This document shows positions 1 through 12,139 of a stretch of 64,000 nt of DNA, piece after piece (the first letter of the stretch is position 1; each line of letters opens with the position of its first letter). The stretch spans positions 1,426,001 to 1,490,000 of the forward strand of contig NC_016473.1 of assembly GCF_000226095.1 (NCBI RefSeq), given 5' to 3'. The notes under the pieces are model-generated. The model was not told the DNA's origin, did no database searches, and worked only from the letters and a program-made list of their open reading frames with translations. The stretch is from Thermothelomyces thermophilus ATCC 42464. Its lineage: Eukaryota; Ascomycota; Sordariomycetes; Sordariales; Chaetomiaceae. The position numbers and the translations under genes were made by a program.

Positions 1-3000
1 CTTTACACGAGAGCCCAACTGGATTGCATGCCTTACCGCTGGCTGATGAGGCTTTCTTTGGTGCGCATCCAATGTCCTTCGGACACAAACCCCGGAAATC
101 GTTGGGCTACCGTGTAAGCTCAGCAAATTGGCTGGATTCGGCTGGGCAATAGCCGACAACGCAATCGCGATGTCCATAATCCACCCGCAGTAGTTGGTTC
201 GCAGACACCTCAATGGCGGCACGATGATTTTAGTTGAAGGACGAAGAGCCCCCGTGCCTATCGAGGACGGTCCAGAGGGTCAGGTGTTAGCCTGAAATGG
301 GCACTGCGGAGCCTGAGATTGACGTGTCTAGTGAAGGAGCTTGAGTTGAAAACGAAGGTGGTGTTGCGGTAGGTTAGCTTAAGTTTTAGGCAAAGACGTA
401 TTATATCTTAAGGCGTCACTCTCCGCTGGATCTCATCGTGCATGAGCGCGCGTCTGCCTGTTCACTGCCACCGAGAATCAAAACGTGACTCCAGCTATCG
501 CCTCGCAAATTTCATCGTGGTTCGCGTCCGAGTGTCGGTTAACGAAGTCGAATCGCCTGCGTCCTCAAAGTCCCGTCCCAACCCCGCGCCCTGCGATTCT
601 TGTTTTTAGAGAGCCTGGAGTGCCAAACAAGGCCAAAGGGGAAAAAGCAACACCATGTGGGATTGTCAACTTGGTGGCCACGAGAAGCGAGTGAGACTGC
701 AGAGCGAGAATTGGATTCGTCAACGGTCAAAACAACGCTGGTGGGGGTTGGCCATAAGCTGAGAATCTGGTGTTGGCTTCTCTGTGGTTGCTGCTCACTG
801 ACAGTGACCTGTGTGCCAACCGACGCCAACACCGGGCCAGGTGCTTCCATTCCAGGGGCTCACCGCCTGACAGACGACCAGGCAGCCTTTGGGCTGTTGT
901 CGTCGTGAGCTGACAGTTGGGTCGGGTCTCGAGCCGAGCTGAACCGCTTTGACTCGTCGAGTTCAAACCCGTGAGTGAAGGTTTTTTCTGTAGTCAGAAC
1001 ATCGCTCCGCCGGCTCGTCGCCGCAGGCGCGCACCGCCTCCCGCTTTGTTTATAGGCTCCATGCAGCGTCTGGACACTTAATTACCTCGTCGGGCTGCAA
1101 CATGTCTCATCGCACACATGTTCCGACCAATACGATTCGAAGCACTAAACCGCAATCCAGGCCCGTCCCATTACCATATACGTGTTTTCACTCTGTGGCC
1201 TGTGCCCTCCGAATCTGGTCTCTGTGTGCAGGCTGCTTATCAAAAAAATTTCGTCCATGCGAAGGCAGCACAAACCTGCAACTGTAGCCAATTTTCGGTC
1301 GATATCAGAAGCGACATCCAAATTGGGACGGGCTTTAAGATTTCATCTTTCCGACACAACATCTCTTGGAAACCTATGCGTTGCCGAGCGCTGCGCACAA
1401 ATTTGAGGTTGGTATCATACAGATCACGGGCATTTAAGTTGCCAGATTCGGCATCACAGCAAAAATGTTTCCCCGCCACCCAAGAACTTGGTCTAATTTG
1501 TTGTTGGATTGCACACAGTGTTCATCCCATCCTCACCGAGATCGACGAGCGGGAACACCCACCGCCCACCTACCCACCTTGACCGACTGGGATCCAACGG
1601 CTTGTGGCAAGCATCATCCCAACCCGGCCCCGCAACCCCCCGCCGGTATGACGATATTTCCTTCCTCTTATTCTTCCTGATGCCATTATGTCCCGATTTT
1701 TGTTGGATAAAGTAGCCGGTGATACGGTATAGTGCCTATGCTCCTAATCCACAGGCAGTCCTGTTTCAACACAACATTTTCTCTCCATTTTCCCCCATTT
1801 TTTTCCCGGAAACCCCTTTTATTTCTTGCTGGGCGGAGGGCCGACTGGAGAGATTGCCCCTCTTTCGGCTTGGCGGCTGGTTCCGCGCCATGTGCGCACT
1901 CTCCCAATGTCCAAAGCATCGAGGTGGCGGCAACCCGTCCCGCATGGACTGTGGGCGGGGACAATTAGAGTTTCGGTCTCTAAGGTTGTCCTGGCGTGTC
2001 CAATGGCATCGTGGTGTTCGTAACCCCGACCCCGGGCTCGAGGTCAAAACTCAGCAGCGAGTTGTCGTTGATGTAGTACAACCCGCTCGCAACTATCAAC
2101 ACGTAACATGCCTGTCGTCCACCACGAGAGCATTCGGGAAGGTGCCCAATCGCGGCCAAGGCTACCTAGTAGTCCCGGGCGTCTCTCCCTTCGGCCAAGG
2201 TGCCTTCGACGCCCGTTCTGCTGATGCTTCTCCTGCTGTCGCGGGGTTTCTACGTTCCATTGAGCAATGTGCTGCCCCTCACTGACGCTATGCCAGTATT
2301 GAGGGCTGTTCCTTAGCACATACCCCTGTCCGCCGGGCAGTCCTCTGACAGTTCGTCTCACCAGCCGACTGCCGGCCCCATTCACCTGCATTCCTCAACT
2401 GAGTGTCCCTCCCCCCCAACGGTCACGAGTGTCGCCCTACACTAGCCAGGCTCACAGCCTCCCATCCAGCTCCCGAGTTGACCTAGGCAAGTATCCGACC
2501 CCGCGCTAGAGGGGTTTCCTCCCATAATATGAATACAGCTCCCTTCGCTCGTGGTTTCCGCTCTATCTGAGCTGTTGCCAGTCCACACCTCACTTTTTTC
2601 TAGCACCATGGCGGGCGGAATGGGTTAATGAACCACTCCCGCCACGCCTTGGGTTCCTTCGCCCTAGTCACCTCCCCTGTCTCCCCTTCTCTCCGCTGTC
2701 ACTCGGGTGGACCTGGTCTGGGCTTTCTTTGCGCATGCAGTTCCAGCCATCGCTGACCAGCAACCCGGGCAGGCCGTCCCCGATTGACTCCTCCCTGTTT
2801 TTCGCCCAACTTATAGTTAGCGGCCGTGCGTTCGAGACTTCTAATTCCCCCCTCCAAAATCAGCACTGAAACCGATCATCTTGTCACAGAGCACCCGCGC
2901 ACGCTCTCGACCCTGCCACAACAACATTTGCCCGTTTCTCAGGCACGCACACAGGGCCTCTCTCCTTGGCTCGCGTGTTCCAGCCACAAACATCCTTGCA

Positions 3001-3182
3001 CGTTCACACACACAACACGCACACACAGACACCCACCACCGACCCTTCAAATCCTTAGTGCACACCAAGTCGGCTTCACATCCTGCCAACTACCTACCGA
3101 TCTAAGCCGCACTCTGACCCCGCTTTTTTTCGGTCGTCCCTGGCGGTTGTCGAGAGTCAAGTGACGGATATAAGCATCACCA
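1..3182. other. Intergenic / 5' flank, no gene recognised
   Basis: Open frames here are short and on both strands, without recognisable domains, signal peptides or splice architecture. The last ~750 bases (about 2400-3160) are pyrimidine- and CA-rich, which fits promoter and 5' leader of the gene that starts at 3183. A gene lying mostly outside the window to the left cannot be excluded. Confidence 0.5.
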
Positions 3183-5884
3183 ATGCCGCTGTAAGTCTTA
3201 AATTGGAACTGATTCCCTCCCTTGTTTACTCGGCGACTGCGCCGCATAATCCATTCTTCGTCCCTACACCCAATAGTCCTTGGCTGACCTGTCGTGCCAA
3301 CTCCGCTTTGCCATTGCGCGCAGAAAACATCGAAGTCCAGCAAGAGGTCAAAAACGTACCCCGGCTTCGGCAACATCAAGCGAATACGACGAAGAAACCT
3401 CCTCACAGCACAGCGAGGATTACGACGATTCGCTGGCTGACGAGGACGACGAGGACGACGAAGACCAGTGGGGTGATGAGTATGACGAGCTCGATCCTTC
3501 GGATTCAGCCTCAATAAGCCAAGAGTATAAACAACGCGCTCTTCCGCGATCTCACAGTCCGCGTCCGCTCCGTGGTCAGCCGCGCAACCACAGAATCCCT
3601 GTTGGGCGGCAGTCATATTCCTATTACTCTCCATCGGTCCCGCCAATGAGTCTCGATCCTTCCGAGGACTATCCGGCGTACGCGCGAGGCTACGGCGGCC
3701 CGCCACAGCCGCAAAACCAAGGCGCCTTCTACGGCGCTAGGGGCGGCCATCAGTCGGCCGGATATGCGCAGAGCCACGTCGGCTACATGCCGAATCACTA
3801 CGCCAGCCAGATGGTGCCCTATAATGAATACCGAAACCCCTTCGCCCCGGCGCCAATGGCCGGGACTGGCCCTGGCTTCTTTGGGAATGAGCATCGGGGT
3901 GGCCACGGCCACTACGACATCATGCCCTATCACCAGGGCCCCGGTTACTATGGCGCCGGTGGGGGGGCAGGTTACGGTATACCGCCACCGCACCTGCAGC
4001 CGTACTTGTACAACGCACCTCCGCCGCCCCCAACGGAAGCGCCCGCGCCCAAACCGCCAACCCCTGCCCCGCCCCCTCCCGAGAAGAACCCGGAGGTGGA
4101 AGCACTCAAAGCGCAGCTCGCCAAATTTGAGGAAGAAGAGAAGAAAAAGGCCGAAAAGGAGCGGCTGGAGGAATTGAAGAGGAGGATGCAAGAGGAGGCT
4201 GCAGAGGCGATCAAGAGGCAAATGGAAGAAATGAAGAGGGTGCAGGAGGAGCAAAAGAAGGCGGTTGAGCAAGCACAAGCCGAGGCCGCAAAGAGGGCGC
4301 GCGAGCAACTGGAGGAAGAGAGACGAAAAGAGGAGCAGAGGAGGAAGGAGCAACAGGAACAGCTAGAACGCATCCAGCGCGAGACCCGTGAGCGGCTCGA
4401 GGCCGAAAGGAAGGCAGCCGAGGAGCAGAGGAGGCGCGAAGCCGAAGCCGCTGCCAAGGCCGAGGCTGATGCGCAAGCCAGGATCAAGAAGGCCATCGAG
4501 GAAGAGCAGGCACGAATCAAGGCCCAAATCAAGGCCGAAGAAGAAGCCAGGGCCGCCGCTGAGAAGAAGGCGGCGGAGGAGCAGGCGCGACTCAAGAGGA
4601 TCGAAGAGGAGGCCCAAAAGAAGATCGAGGCGGCTCTCAAGGAGCAGGAGGAGAAGCTGGCGGCCGCCGTCAAGGCTGAACGCGAAAAGTTTGAAGCCGC
4701 CCAGAAGGCCGAAGCCGAAGCCAAGGCCGCGGCGGCGAAGAAGGAAGCCGAGGAAGCCGAATGGCGCAAGAAGCTCGAGGCCGAAGCCAAGTTGAAGGCC
4801 GAGATCGAAGCGCGAGAGAAGCTCGAGGCCGAGCGCAAAAAGGCCGAGGAAGAGAGGCTCGCCGAGGAGCAGAGGAAGAAAGAAGAGGAAGCCCTCAAAC
4901 AAAGGCTCCTCGAGGAAGCCAAGGCTAAGGCGAAGGCCGAGGAGGAGGCTGAAAAGAAAAAGGAGAAGGCGCCCATCAAGTTCAAGGACGCCGTCGGCCG
5001 CAAGTTCAGCTTCCCATTCCATCTCTGCCAGACATGGCAGGTAAGTCGCTGCAAACACTGGCATATATCTTGTCGGAAGTAAGACTCACTTACCGTCCCC
5101 GCAGGGTATGGAAGAACTCATTAAGCAGGCCTTCCTCCATGTGGATGTGATCGGCCCACATGTTCAAGAGGGCCACTACGACCTGATCGGCCCCAACGGC
5201 GAGATCATCCTCCCCAGCGTCTGGGAAAAGGTCATCGAACCCGACTGGGCCATCACCATGCACATGTGGCCCATGGACAAGGCCCCGCTCCGCAATCAAC
5301 AGGTGCCTCCCATGCCCCCCGGCGCCATCCCCCGGCCTCCCCACCACAACGGCCGGACAGTCCACGCCAACGGACCCGTCCCCTTCGTGCGCCCGCCAAG
5401 TGCCCATCCAGGAGGTGCCGGCGGCATGCAGATCCCGCGTCCCCCGCCGAACGGCGTCTGGCCTAATGGCGGTGCTGTGCCAGTCGGGGCACCGCGGGGG
5501 GCCCGGCCGTCGGCGGCTCCGCACATTGTAACAGTCGAGCCGGAAAAGCCGAAGCGCAAGGACAAGGGGGCGCCCCAGGGGATGCTCAGCTGGATGGTTG
5601 GCGCCAAGCCTAAATCCAGCAGTACTAAGAAGTATGTTGGCCCCATCCCTCCCAAGGGAGCGAGACGCCCCGATTCAGCCCAAGCCCGTGTCCCTACACC
5701 CGCATCCGCACCCGCACCCGCACCCGCACCCGCACTTGCACCTCTTCCCCCCAGCAAGCACAAGCCCAAGAACAAAGCCCGGCCCTCGTCCCAGAAACAC
5801 TACCCCTCGTACATCTTGTACCCTGCCCATCTGTGGCTTCCCAAGTCTGTTGCATTCCCTCCACTTGTCGAGTTCGGGCTGTAG
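3183..5884 (+). CDS. Coiled-coil protein with C-terminal ubiquitin-like domain (ULD type)
   Basis: Exons 3183-3190, 3324-5040 and 5105-5884 give an 834-residue protein. The first coding exon is only 8 nt (Met-Pro plus two bases of Leu); the GTAAGT donor at 3191 and CAG acceptor at 3321-3323 restore the frame. In order: an acidic and disordered N-terminus, a Gly/Tyr/Pro-rich stretch (about residues 90-240), a long highly charged coiled coil rich in EEQ/KAE/RKE (about 255-550), then a fold starting at FKDAVGRKFSFPF and running through DLIGPNGEIILPSVWE to the DWAITMHMW strand. That last block is the ubiquitin-like domain common in fungal proteins of unknown role. The tail is Pro/Ala-rich, encoded partly by a CCCGCA hexamer repeat near 5700-5740. 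Family membership rests on recognised motifs; the cellular function is unknown. The far C-terminus is the least certain part. Confidence 0.8.
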
Positions 5885-6918
5885 CTCGGCCCCGTGCAAT
5901 TGGTTGGTCGATTAAGACGGCGATGCTAACGCGGGTATCTATATAGGAAGAAGCATTAAAAACGAGAGAACACCTGTTTCTTAAACTCAGTCTGACTGCT
6001 CACTGCCCGGATTCGCGACTGATTTACTCCCTCGTGATGGAGTTATAGGGAAGACGAGCGACGAGGTCAGCGATGGCCTTCTTCACTTCCTATCTTGACA
6101 ACCATTCCTTGCAACTTGCTATTTGGTTTGGCTTTTTGATACCATGTCGCCTACGGTCTCCCCCCCTTTTGATTTTTTTCCCCTCTCTTTTGCTTTTCTG
6201 TTGGTCCTGTGCTGCTCAGTTTGTTGGGATATCTCCTCCAGTTCTGTGCCTCTTTTTGTTCCCCTATTTTCTGCGGCGTGGCGTAACGGTCTGATCCGAT
6301 CTGATGTGTGGTCTGGTCTGGTCGAGCGTGACGCATTGCTGCCGGAGTACGAGGAGTATGAGGAGTATGAGGAGTAAGGGGTGGGTGGGGGGAGGGATGA
6401 GGGATGAGTAAACGAAGTCAACGAGGTATGAGTGATGGGATATGACAGAGCGATGCGTTGATGGAATGGATGGAAGAAACATGATGGATTCTGCGGCAAA
6501 CTCTGGTGATTCCGGCGCAAAGATTAAGAGTCTTTTTCAGTCCCAATGTGTCGGCACCATGGCGAGGGAGGGAGGGACTTTCTCTTCCGTTGGATTCTGT
6601 TTTAGACAATTTTCTGTCTTGTTTTGCGCCTTGCTTTTTCAACGTCAAACGTTTGATATGCATATCTTGTGGTTGGTTGGATGTTTTGGTCTATTCCGCT
6701 GGTCTATTCTTTGGTCTATATGCAGATTCCCCCAGTTAAGGAAACCAGTTAAAACAACAAGACAAAAAATCGTATACACACACAGATATACATGTCTTGT
6801 ACATGCCTTGTGCATGACATCGATAGTTAATCGACGCAATACCTGCGTGCCTCCCAACGCGCCGGATTTGACCCAGAGACGACAAATCAGTAACACGCGA
6901 GACTCTACGGCCACGGTG
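5885..6918. other. Convergent intergenic region
   Basis: The spacer lies between the 3' ends of the ULD gene and COQ10. It holds T-rich and GA-rich tracts and a short 9-bp tandem repeat (GAGGAGTAT-like, three units near 6350-6376). Nothing coding is supported. Confidence 0.6.
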
Positions 6919-7803
6919 TCACCTGCCGTACAACCGCCTGGCCCGCCCTTCAAAGGCCTCCGCCATCTCATCCACCTTCTCATCGGCCACCTGCCCGACG
7001 GCGAAGCCGAGCGCGGGGTTGGCGAACTGAAAGGTCACACTGAGCGTCACCTCGGTCCAACACGACGCAGGCCCCTCCCCCCGTCCCCTGGCCGCCGGGC
7101 CGCCGCCGCCGTGGCCCACGCCGGCGGGCTTGACGGTCCACCGCGTGACGAGGCTCTCAAAGATGCCCTCCATCCGGGGAGGCCGCCCGCCGCCGCACTC
7201 CTCCCCGAGCTCGTAGCCCACCGACCGCAGGACCTCGCGCGGGATGCTCGTGTCGGCGCTCCCGCTGACCGCCTCGACCACCTCGCCGGGAACGCAGTAC
7301 ACGCGCGACGTGTACGTCTGCGTGAAGGGGCCCCAGCCGACCGTCAGGTCTGCGAGGGCAGGGTATCTGGTCGGTGTTGTTGTTGTTGTTGCTGCTGCTT
7401 GTGCTGGTGGATGTTTCGGGGGGGTGGTCCATTTGGTGACGCGGGAGTGAGCGCAGTGGGGGAGGAAGTGCTTGTAGGAGTCGACGTCGGCGATGAGGGC
7501 GTAGACCTGGGCGGGCGTGTACGGGAGCAGGCGGCGGGCGCGGACGGTCTTTGGTGGTGGCGGGCCGCTGTTGGCGCCGGGGACCAGGTTGGGCAGGGCG
7601 GAGAGGAGCCAGGGACGTGGCGCGGTCGTCGACACGTGGCGGATGGCGGTGGTCGTGCCGGCGGCTGCTGGCTTGGGTTGAGAGGGAGGGTGTTGTTGTA
7701 AGAGGTGGGACTGAAGGAGGGGCGACGGTGGTGGGAGTGGTGAGCGGACGGCGATGCGAGTGGCCGATAAATGGCGCGCTCGGGTTGGCAGGCGCGAAGC
7801 CAT
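6919..7803 (-). CDS. COQ10: Coenzyme Q-binding protein COQ10, mitochondrial (START-like)
   Basis: This intronless gene encodes 294 residues and starts at an ATG in strong context (ACCATGG). The N-terminus is basic, Ser/Thr/Arg-rich and lacks acids, as a mitochondrial presequence would. The polyketide-cyclase/START-type body begins near RRLLPYTPAQVYALIADVDSY and continues through DLTVGWGPFTQTYTSRV, the FESLVTRW strand, and the closing helix ALGFAVGQVADEKVDEMAEAF. Family knowledge: Coq10 binds ubiquinone at the inner mitochondrial membrane and is needed for efficient respiration. Two low-complexity insertions (Thr/Ala/Pro-rich around the middle and Gly-rich after VTRWTVKP) enlarge it relative to the yeast protein. 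It diverges from QNS1 across about 850 bp. A longer upstream open frame begins only at a non-ATG codon, so I chose the internal ATG. Confidence 0.9.
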   Translation of the reverse strand: MASRLPTRARHLSATRIAVRSPLPPPSPLLQSHLLQQHPPSQPKPAAAGTTTAIRHVSTTAPRPWLLSALPNLVPGANSGPPPPKTVRARRLLPYTPAQVYALIADVDSYKHFLPHCAHSRVTKWTTPPKHPPAQAAATTTTTPTRYPALADLTVGWGPFTQTYTSRVYCVPGEVVEAVSGSADTSIPREVLRSVGYELGEECGGGRPPRMEGIFESLVTRWTVKPAGVGHGGGGPAARGRGEGPASCWTEVTLSVTFQFANPALGFAVGQVADEKVDEMAEAFEGRARRLYGR

Positions 7804-8655
7804 GGTCGTCGTGGAGAGTGTGGTGGCGGTGCCGCGTCGGTGATGAAAGTCGGAGAAGGTAAACACTTATTTCGGATGCGCCCGATTAGAAGAGGTACCT
7901 ATGACAAGACGCAAAGCTCTGGCGGTTGTGGTGGCAATGTCATGATAGCCGTTTCCGTCGCGGAGTCAGTGCGAGTGCTTGCACAAAAACTGGTGCTGTT
8001 ATTGGCGTTTCATGGTGCTTTGATTATATCGGTAATGTTGTTTGTGTTTTACTTCTAGGAAATGTTGGAGATCTTCAAGATGCGATGAACAGAGTTAGTC
8101 CGTCTTAAAATGAGATCTGCCGAGGCCGGACCCTGCATCGCTATTTGGACCAAGTTTGTTTCAACGATAAGATCTTATCTCAGTAGGTGCACGCCCCACC
8201 GTAAACCCACAATCTAGTCTTAGCCGTTTATGGTTTTATGACATCTCGTGCCCCGCGATTCTGCGGGTTCTGATTATGAGGGGTAGAGAAGAGGAAAAGA
8301 GGGAAAATCAATACCGAGTAAATCGCTTAAGAGGCACCTAATAGTTGTTTGTATTGTGTCGGCCCAAACAGCTGAAGTAGCTGCGGCTCTTGCAAAGCAC
8401 ATACGGAGTGCATTAAATACTCCCGTATCTCCATCGGTAATCGACCGGCTCAACGTCATCCACCTTTCCAACAGCCGCTGAAAGCCGCCCCGCTGCAGCA
8501 GTCTCGATACTTTCAGGTACAGAGGGTAGGCTGGTACCTTAGCGATAAACAGAGCTCCCGCGCTGCTTGCTACGACCTTGTACAGTACTCGAATCCAAAG
8601 CCAAGACATTCACAACCCGGGACATTGATATCTTCGCAACGCCCAATTGCCGACC
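7804..8655. promoter_or_regulatory. Divergent promoter region COQ10 / QNS1
   Basis: The spacer separates two divergently transcribed genes whose products act in respiratory cofactor metabolism (ubiquinone and NAD+). I see no obvious TATA box, repeat or extra gene; promoter function is inferred from position only. Confidence 0.4.
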
Positions 8656-11600
8656 ATGGGTCATCTCGTGACGGTTGCGACATGTAGCTTGAACCAATGG
8701 GTTCTCGATGTGAGTCACCAACGGCCGTCGCTCGGTTCGCTCTCGTCTGTTCGTATCTGATTAACACCTTTTTGGTTTCAGTGGGAAGGGAACCTTGCCC
8801 GTATCATCGAGAGCATCCACCAGGCAAAGGCGGCCGGTGCACGACTCCGCGTTGGGCCTGTAGGTTCCCATGATCGCGGTGGACAATGCGTCCATGAAGT
8901 ATGTATATGTACACGCTGACGGGATCAAGGAACTCGAAATCTGCGGGTACTCGAGCCTGGATCACTTTCACGAGCTCGATGTTTACACGCACAGCCTGGA
9001 GATGCTCCGCCAGCTTCTGCTGGACAAGAGCACTCATGGCATCCTCCTCGACATCGGCATGCCCATCCTTCACCGGAACCTCAGGTACAACTGCCGCGTC
9101 ATCTGCCTCGACGGCAAGATCCTCCTGATCAGGCCCAAGATGTGGCTCGCCAACGACGGTAACTACCGCGAGATGAGGCATTTCACCCCCTGGATGCGCC
9201 CGCGGGAGACGGAGTTCTTCCACCTGCCCAAGATGCTGGCCGAGCTGCAGGGAGAGACTCACGTCCTCTTTGGCGATGCTGTCATCTCCACCCCCGAGAC
9301 CGCCTTTGGCGCCGAGACGTGCGAGGAGCTCTTCACGCCCAAAGCTCCACATATCGACATGGCGCTAGACGGTGTTGAGATCATCACCAACTCGAGCGGC
9401 AGCCACTTCACCCTGCGGAAACTCGACACCCGCCTGCAATTGATCACCGAGGCTACCCGTAAGTCTGGTGGCGTCTACCTGTACGCGAACCAGCAAGGCT
9501 GCGACGGCGAGCGCCTGTACTTTGACGGTTGTGCCATGATCATTGTGAACGGCGATGTTGTCGCCCAGGGGTCTCAGTTCAGCCTCAATGACGTCGAGGT
9601 CGTGACCGCCACGGTCGATCTCGAGGAAGTGCGGTCCTACCGCGCTGCCATCTCTCGTGCCATGCAAGCGGCCGCGTCCACGGCCAAGTATCAGAGGATC
9701 CAGACCCCGTTCGAGCTCAGCTCCGAAGCCGACGACTCCGATGTCAGCAAGGCGCCAACTCTGCCCATCCAGCCACGGTTCCACTCGGTTGAGGAGGAGA
9801 TTGCCCTCTGCGGCGGCTGCTATCTTTGGGATGTGAGTAGTACCACCTAGGTAGGCACTAGAGGGATGAGCTCTGACCTTCCTGTTCCAACTCTACAGTA
9901 CCTCCGCCGGTCCGGCGCCGCAGGTTATCTGGTGCCCCTGAGCGGGGGGATCGACTCGTGTGCGACTGCAGGTACGCCCAACCCCGCTCCCGCCCACGCC
10001 ATGCCATGACTGGCTATTCGTGCTCACCGACCTCCCAGTGGTCGTCTACTCCATGTGCCGCATCGTGATGCAAGCCGTCGAGCAAGGAAACCAACAGGTC
10101 ATCGACGACGTCAAGCGCATCGCCAGATACGGCGGCGAGGGCGTCCTGCCCAAGACGGCCCAGGAACTCTGCAACCAGGTCTTCACCACCATCTACATGG
10201 GCATGAGGAAGCAGAGCTCGCGCGAGACCCGCCAGCGCGCCAAGGACCTCTCCGAGGCCATCGGCAGCTACCACGTCAACCTCGACATCGATGACGTCTA
10301 CGAGGCCCAGAAGAAGCTCGTCGTCAGCGCCCTCGGCTTCGATCCCAAGTTCAAGGTCGAGGGCGGCACGGTGCAGGAGAACCTGACGCTGCAGTGCCTG
10401 CAAGCTAGAATCAGGATGGTCACGGCCTATGTGAGTTCGGCCGGCACGCGATCCAGCCTTGTTCGTGTGCGCACGCGCTGACTGGCGGTGCAGGAGTTCG
10501 GTCAGATTCTGCCCACGGCGAGGGGGAGGCCCGGAGGTGGAAGTCTGCTGATTCTTGGCAGTGCGAATGTCGGCGAGGTGAGTACCGTTCGCGTAGTTGG
10601 TGGCGAGTCCATGAACTGACAAAAAAGAGAACAGAGTATGTTGCTACGTCTTCGAGAGAGCAAGTCCGTAGTGAGCGGGCAAGGCTGATACAGTCTGGAT
10701 CTCTAGGCCTCAGGGGCTACTTGACCAAGTACGACTGCTCGGTAGGTTTCACAATAGCTGTTGCTAGCTTGATGGATGCGGCGGGGACAGCAAAGCTAAC
10801 CCTTTTCCTAGAGCGCTGATATCGTACGTCGGCTCCGCCATGCGGTGTAGCGGCAGGAACAAACGACAGGACGGATACTGACTCTCGCCAGAACCCCATC
10901 GGCTCTATAGACAAGGCCGATCTGAAGCGCTTCATCGCATGGGCCGAGAAGAGCTTTGATCTGCCATGCCTCCATGACTTCCTGACGGCTGTCCCCACCG
11001 CCGAGCTCGTATGTCCGCCCTAACTCCTCCCGCCCGTAAGGAGCGTCGTATGGCTGAACTTACGCCTCTTGCAGGAGCCCATCACGCAAGACTACGTGCA
11101 GAGCGACGAAGCAGGTACGGTACCTGCACTCTGAGCAGTATTGATTCGTCGATACTGATCCGAGATAGACATGGGCATGACATACCAGGAACTGACCATC
11201 TTTGGTCGACTGCGCAAGCTCAACAAGCTCGGTCCTTTTGGCATGTTCCAGCGCCTTGTGCACGACTGGAGCATCGACCGCGAGCGCAAGCCGGACGACG
11301 ACGCACCGTACTATACGCCGGCACAGGTCGCCGAGAAGGTCAAGAAGTTCTTCCACTATTATGCCATCAACAGTGCGTATCCGACTGACTTGTGCTAAAC
11401 CCACTTTAAAAACCAGAGGCAGCTGCTAACGGGTGGACTAGGGCATAAGATGACCACACTGACGCCCGCCCTGCATTGCAACGACTACTGTGGGTGTTCT
11501 TCTGAGCAAAGTCTAGAAAGAAACGGAAAAAAACAAGAGACTGACGATGGACACAGCGCCCGACGACAACCGCTTTGATCTGCGCCCCTTCCTGTATCCG

Positions 11601-11684
11601 CCCTTCTGGAAGAGCTGGAGCTTCAAGCGGATCGACATGGAGCTTGAAAAGATTGAGAAGAAGCGGGCCAGCAAGAAACAGTGA
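8656..11684 (+). CDS. QNS1: Glutamine-dependent NAD(+) synthetase
   Basis: Exons: 8656-8709, 8782-8859, 8930-9832, 9899-9971, 10039-10430, 10494-10577, 10635 (single base), 10707-10741, 10812-10823, 10892-11008, 11075-11114, 11169-11372, 11442-11489, 11557-11684; 722 residues, the normal size for eukaryotic Qns1. It converts deamido-NAD+ to NAD+ using ammonia from glutamine. The N-terminal nitrilase-type glutaminase domain carries Glu45 (GPELEICGY), Lys114 (RPKMW) and Cys175 (ETCEELF), which coincide with the family numbering. The C-terminal synthetase domain has the pyrophosphate-loop [11 protein letters not shown] near residue 360 and [19 protein letters not shown]. The start ATG opens the conserved [15 protein letters not shown]. 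The second intron ends in AAG rather than YAG but has a good CTGAC branch site. The 1-nt and 12-nt exons are unusual and are treated as findings. An alternative that skips the 1-nt exon uses a CAG at 10691-10693 and inserts SGSLG. Confidence 0.93.
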
Positions 11685-12139
11685 ATGCTGGCCATGGGGA
11701 AGGGAAGAGGAGGAATTGTGTCGGGCAAGTAGAAATAGAGCTACTTGTATGTAAGTATTTACAATACATACATAAATGCATACAAGTAAATGGTTTGTTA
11801 CGTGTATCAGATGCCAATTTCTTGATCGAGGTTTGTTGCATTCCCCGCTAACTATTGCTCGCTAGTTGGCCCCCGCACAGAGCGCCCCACACCTCACAAC
11901 CTTTTTTTTTTTTTTTTCTTTGCTCACGCTTTTCTTTCGCGTTTCTAAAATTTCTTTCCCCTCCCCCCTCCCCAAAGCCTCTAAAAGCAGAGCCTCGCAC
12001 GAGATGCTGCGCCGAAGTTGCACTTCATCGAGGGCAGTTCAGTGACCTGCAGCGACTGCTAGCTGCCCCTCGTAGGCGCACCCAGAGTATTTCCTTCACT
12101 AATTCTTAACCGTCCATTCTCTCCCTTCCGCCGTTCACC
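11685..12139. other. Intergenic, QNS1 3' end to methyltransferase 5' end
   Basis: Tandem spacer with a 16-T run (11902-11917) followed by a pyrimidine-rich leader typical of a fungal 5' UTR. No gene is seen. Confidence 0.5.

Noticed and set aside
1719-2285. 188-codon plus-strand frame in the left flank
   Set aside because: No domain, no splice structure, and similar-length frames exist on the opposite strand at the same place.
3972-5064. Long antisense Ser/Leu-rich frames opposite the ULD coiled coil
   Set aside because: They are shadows of the Lys/Glu/Ala-rich coding strand: GC-rich codons of low-complexity helices leave the opposite strand open.
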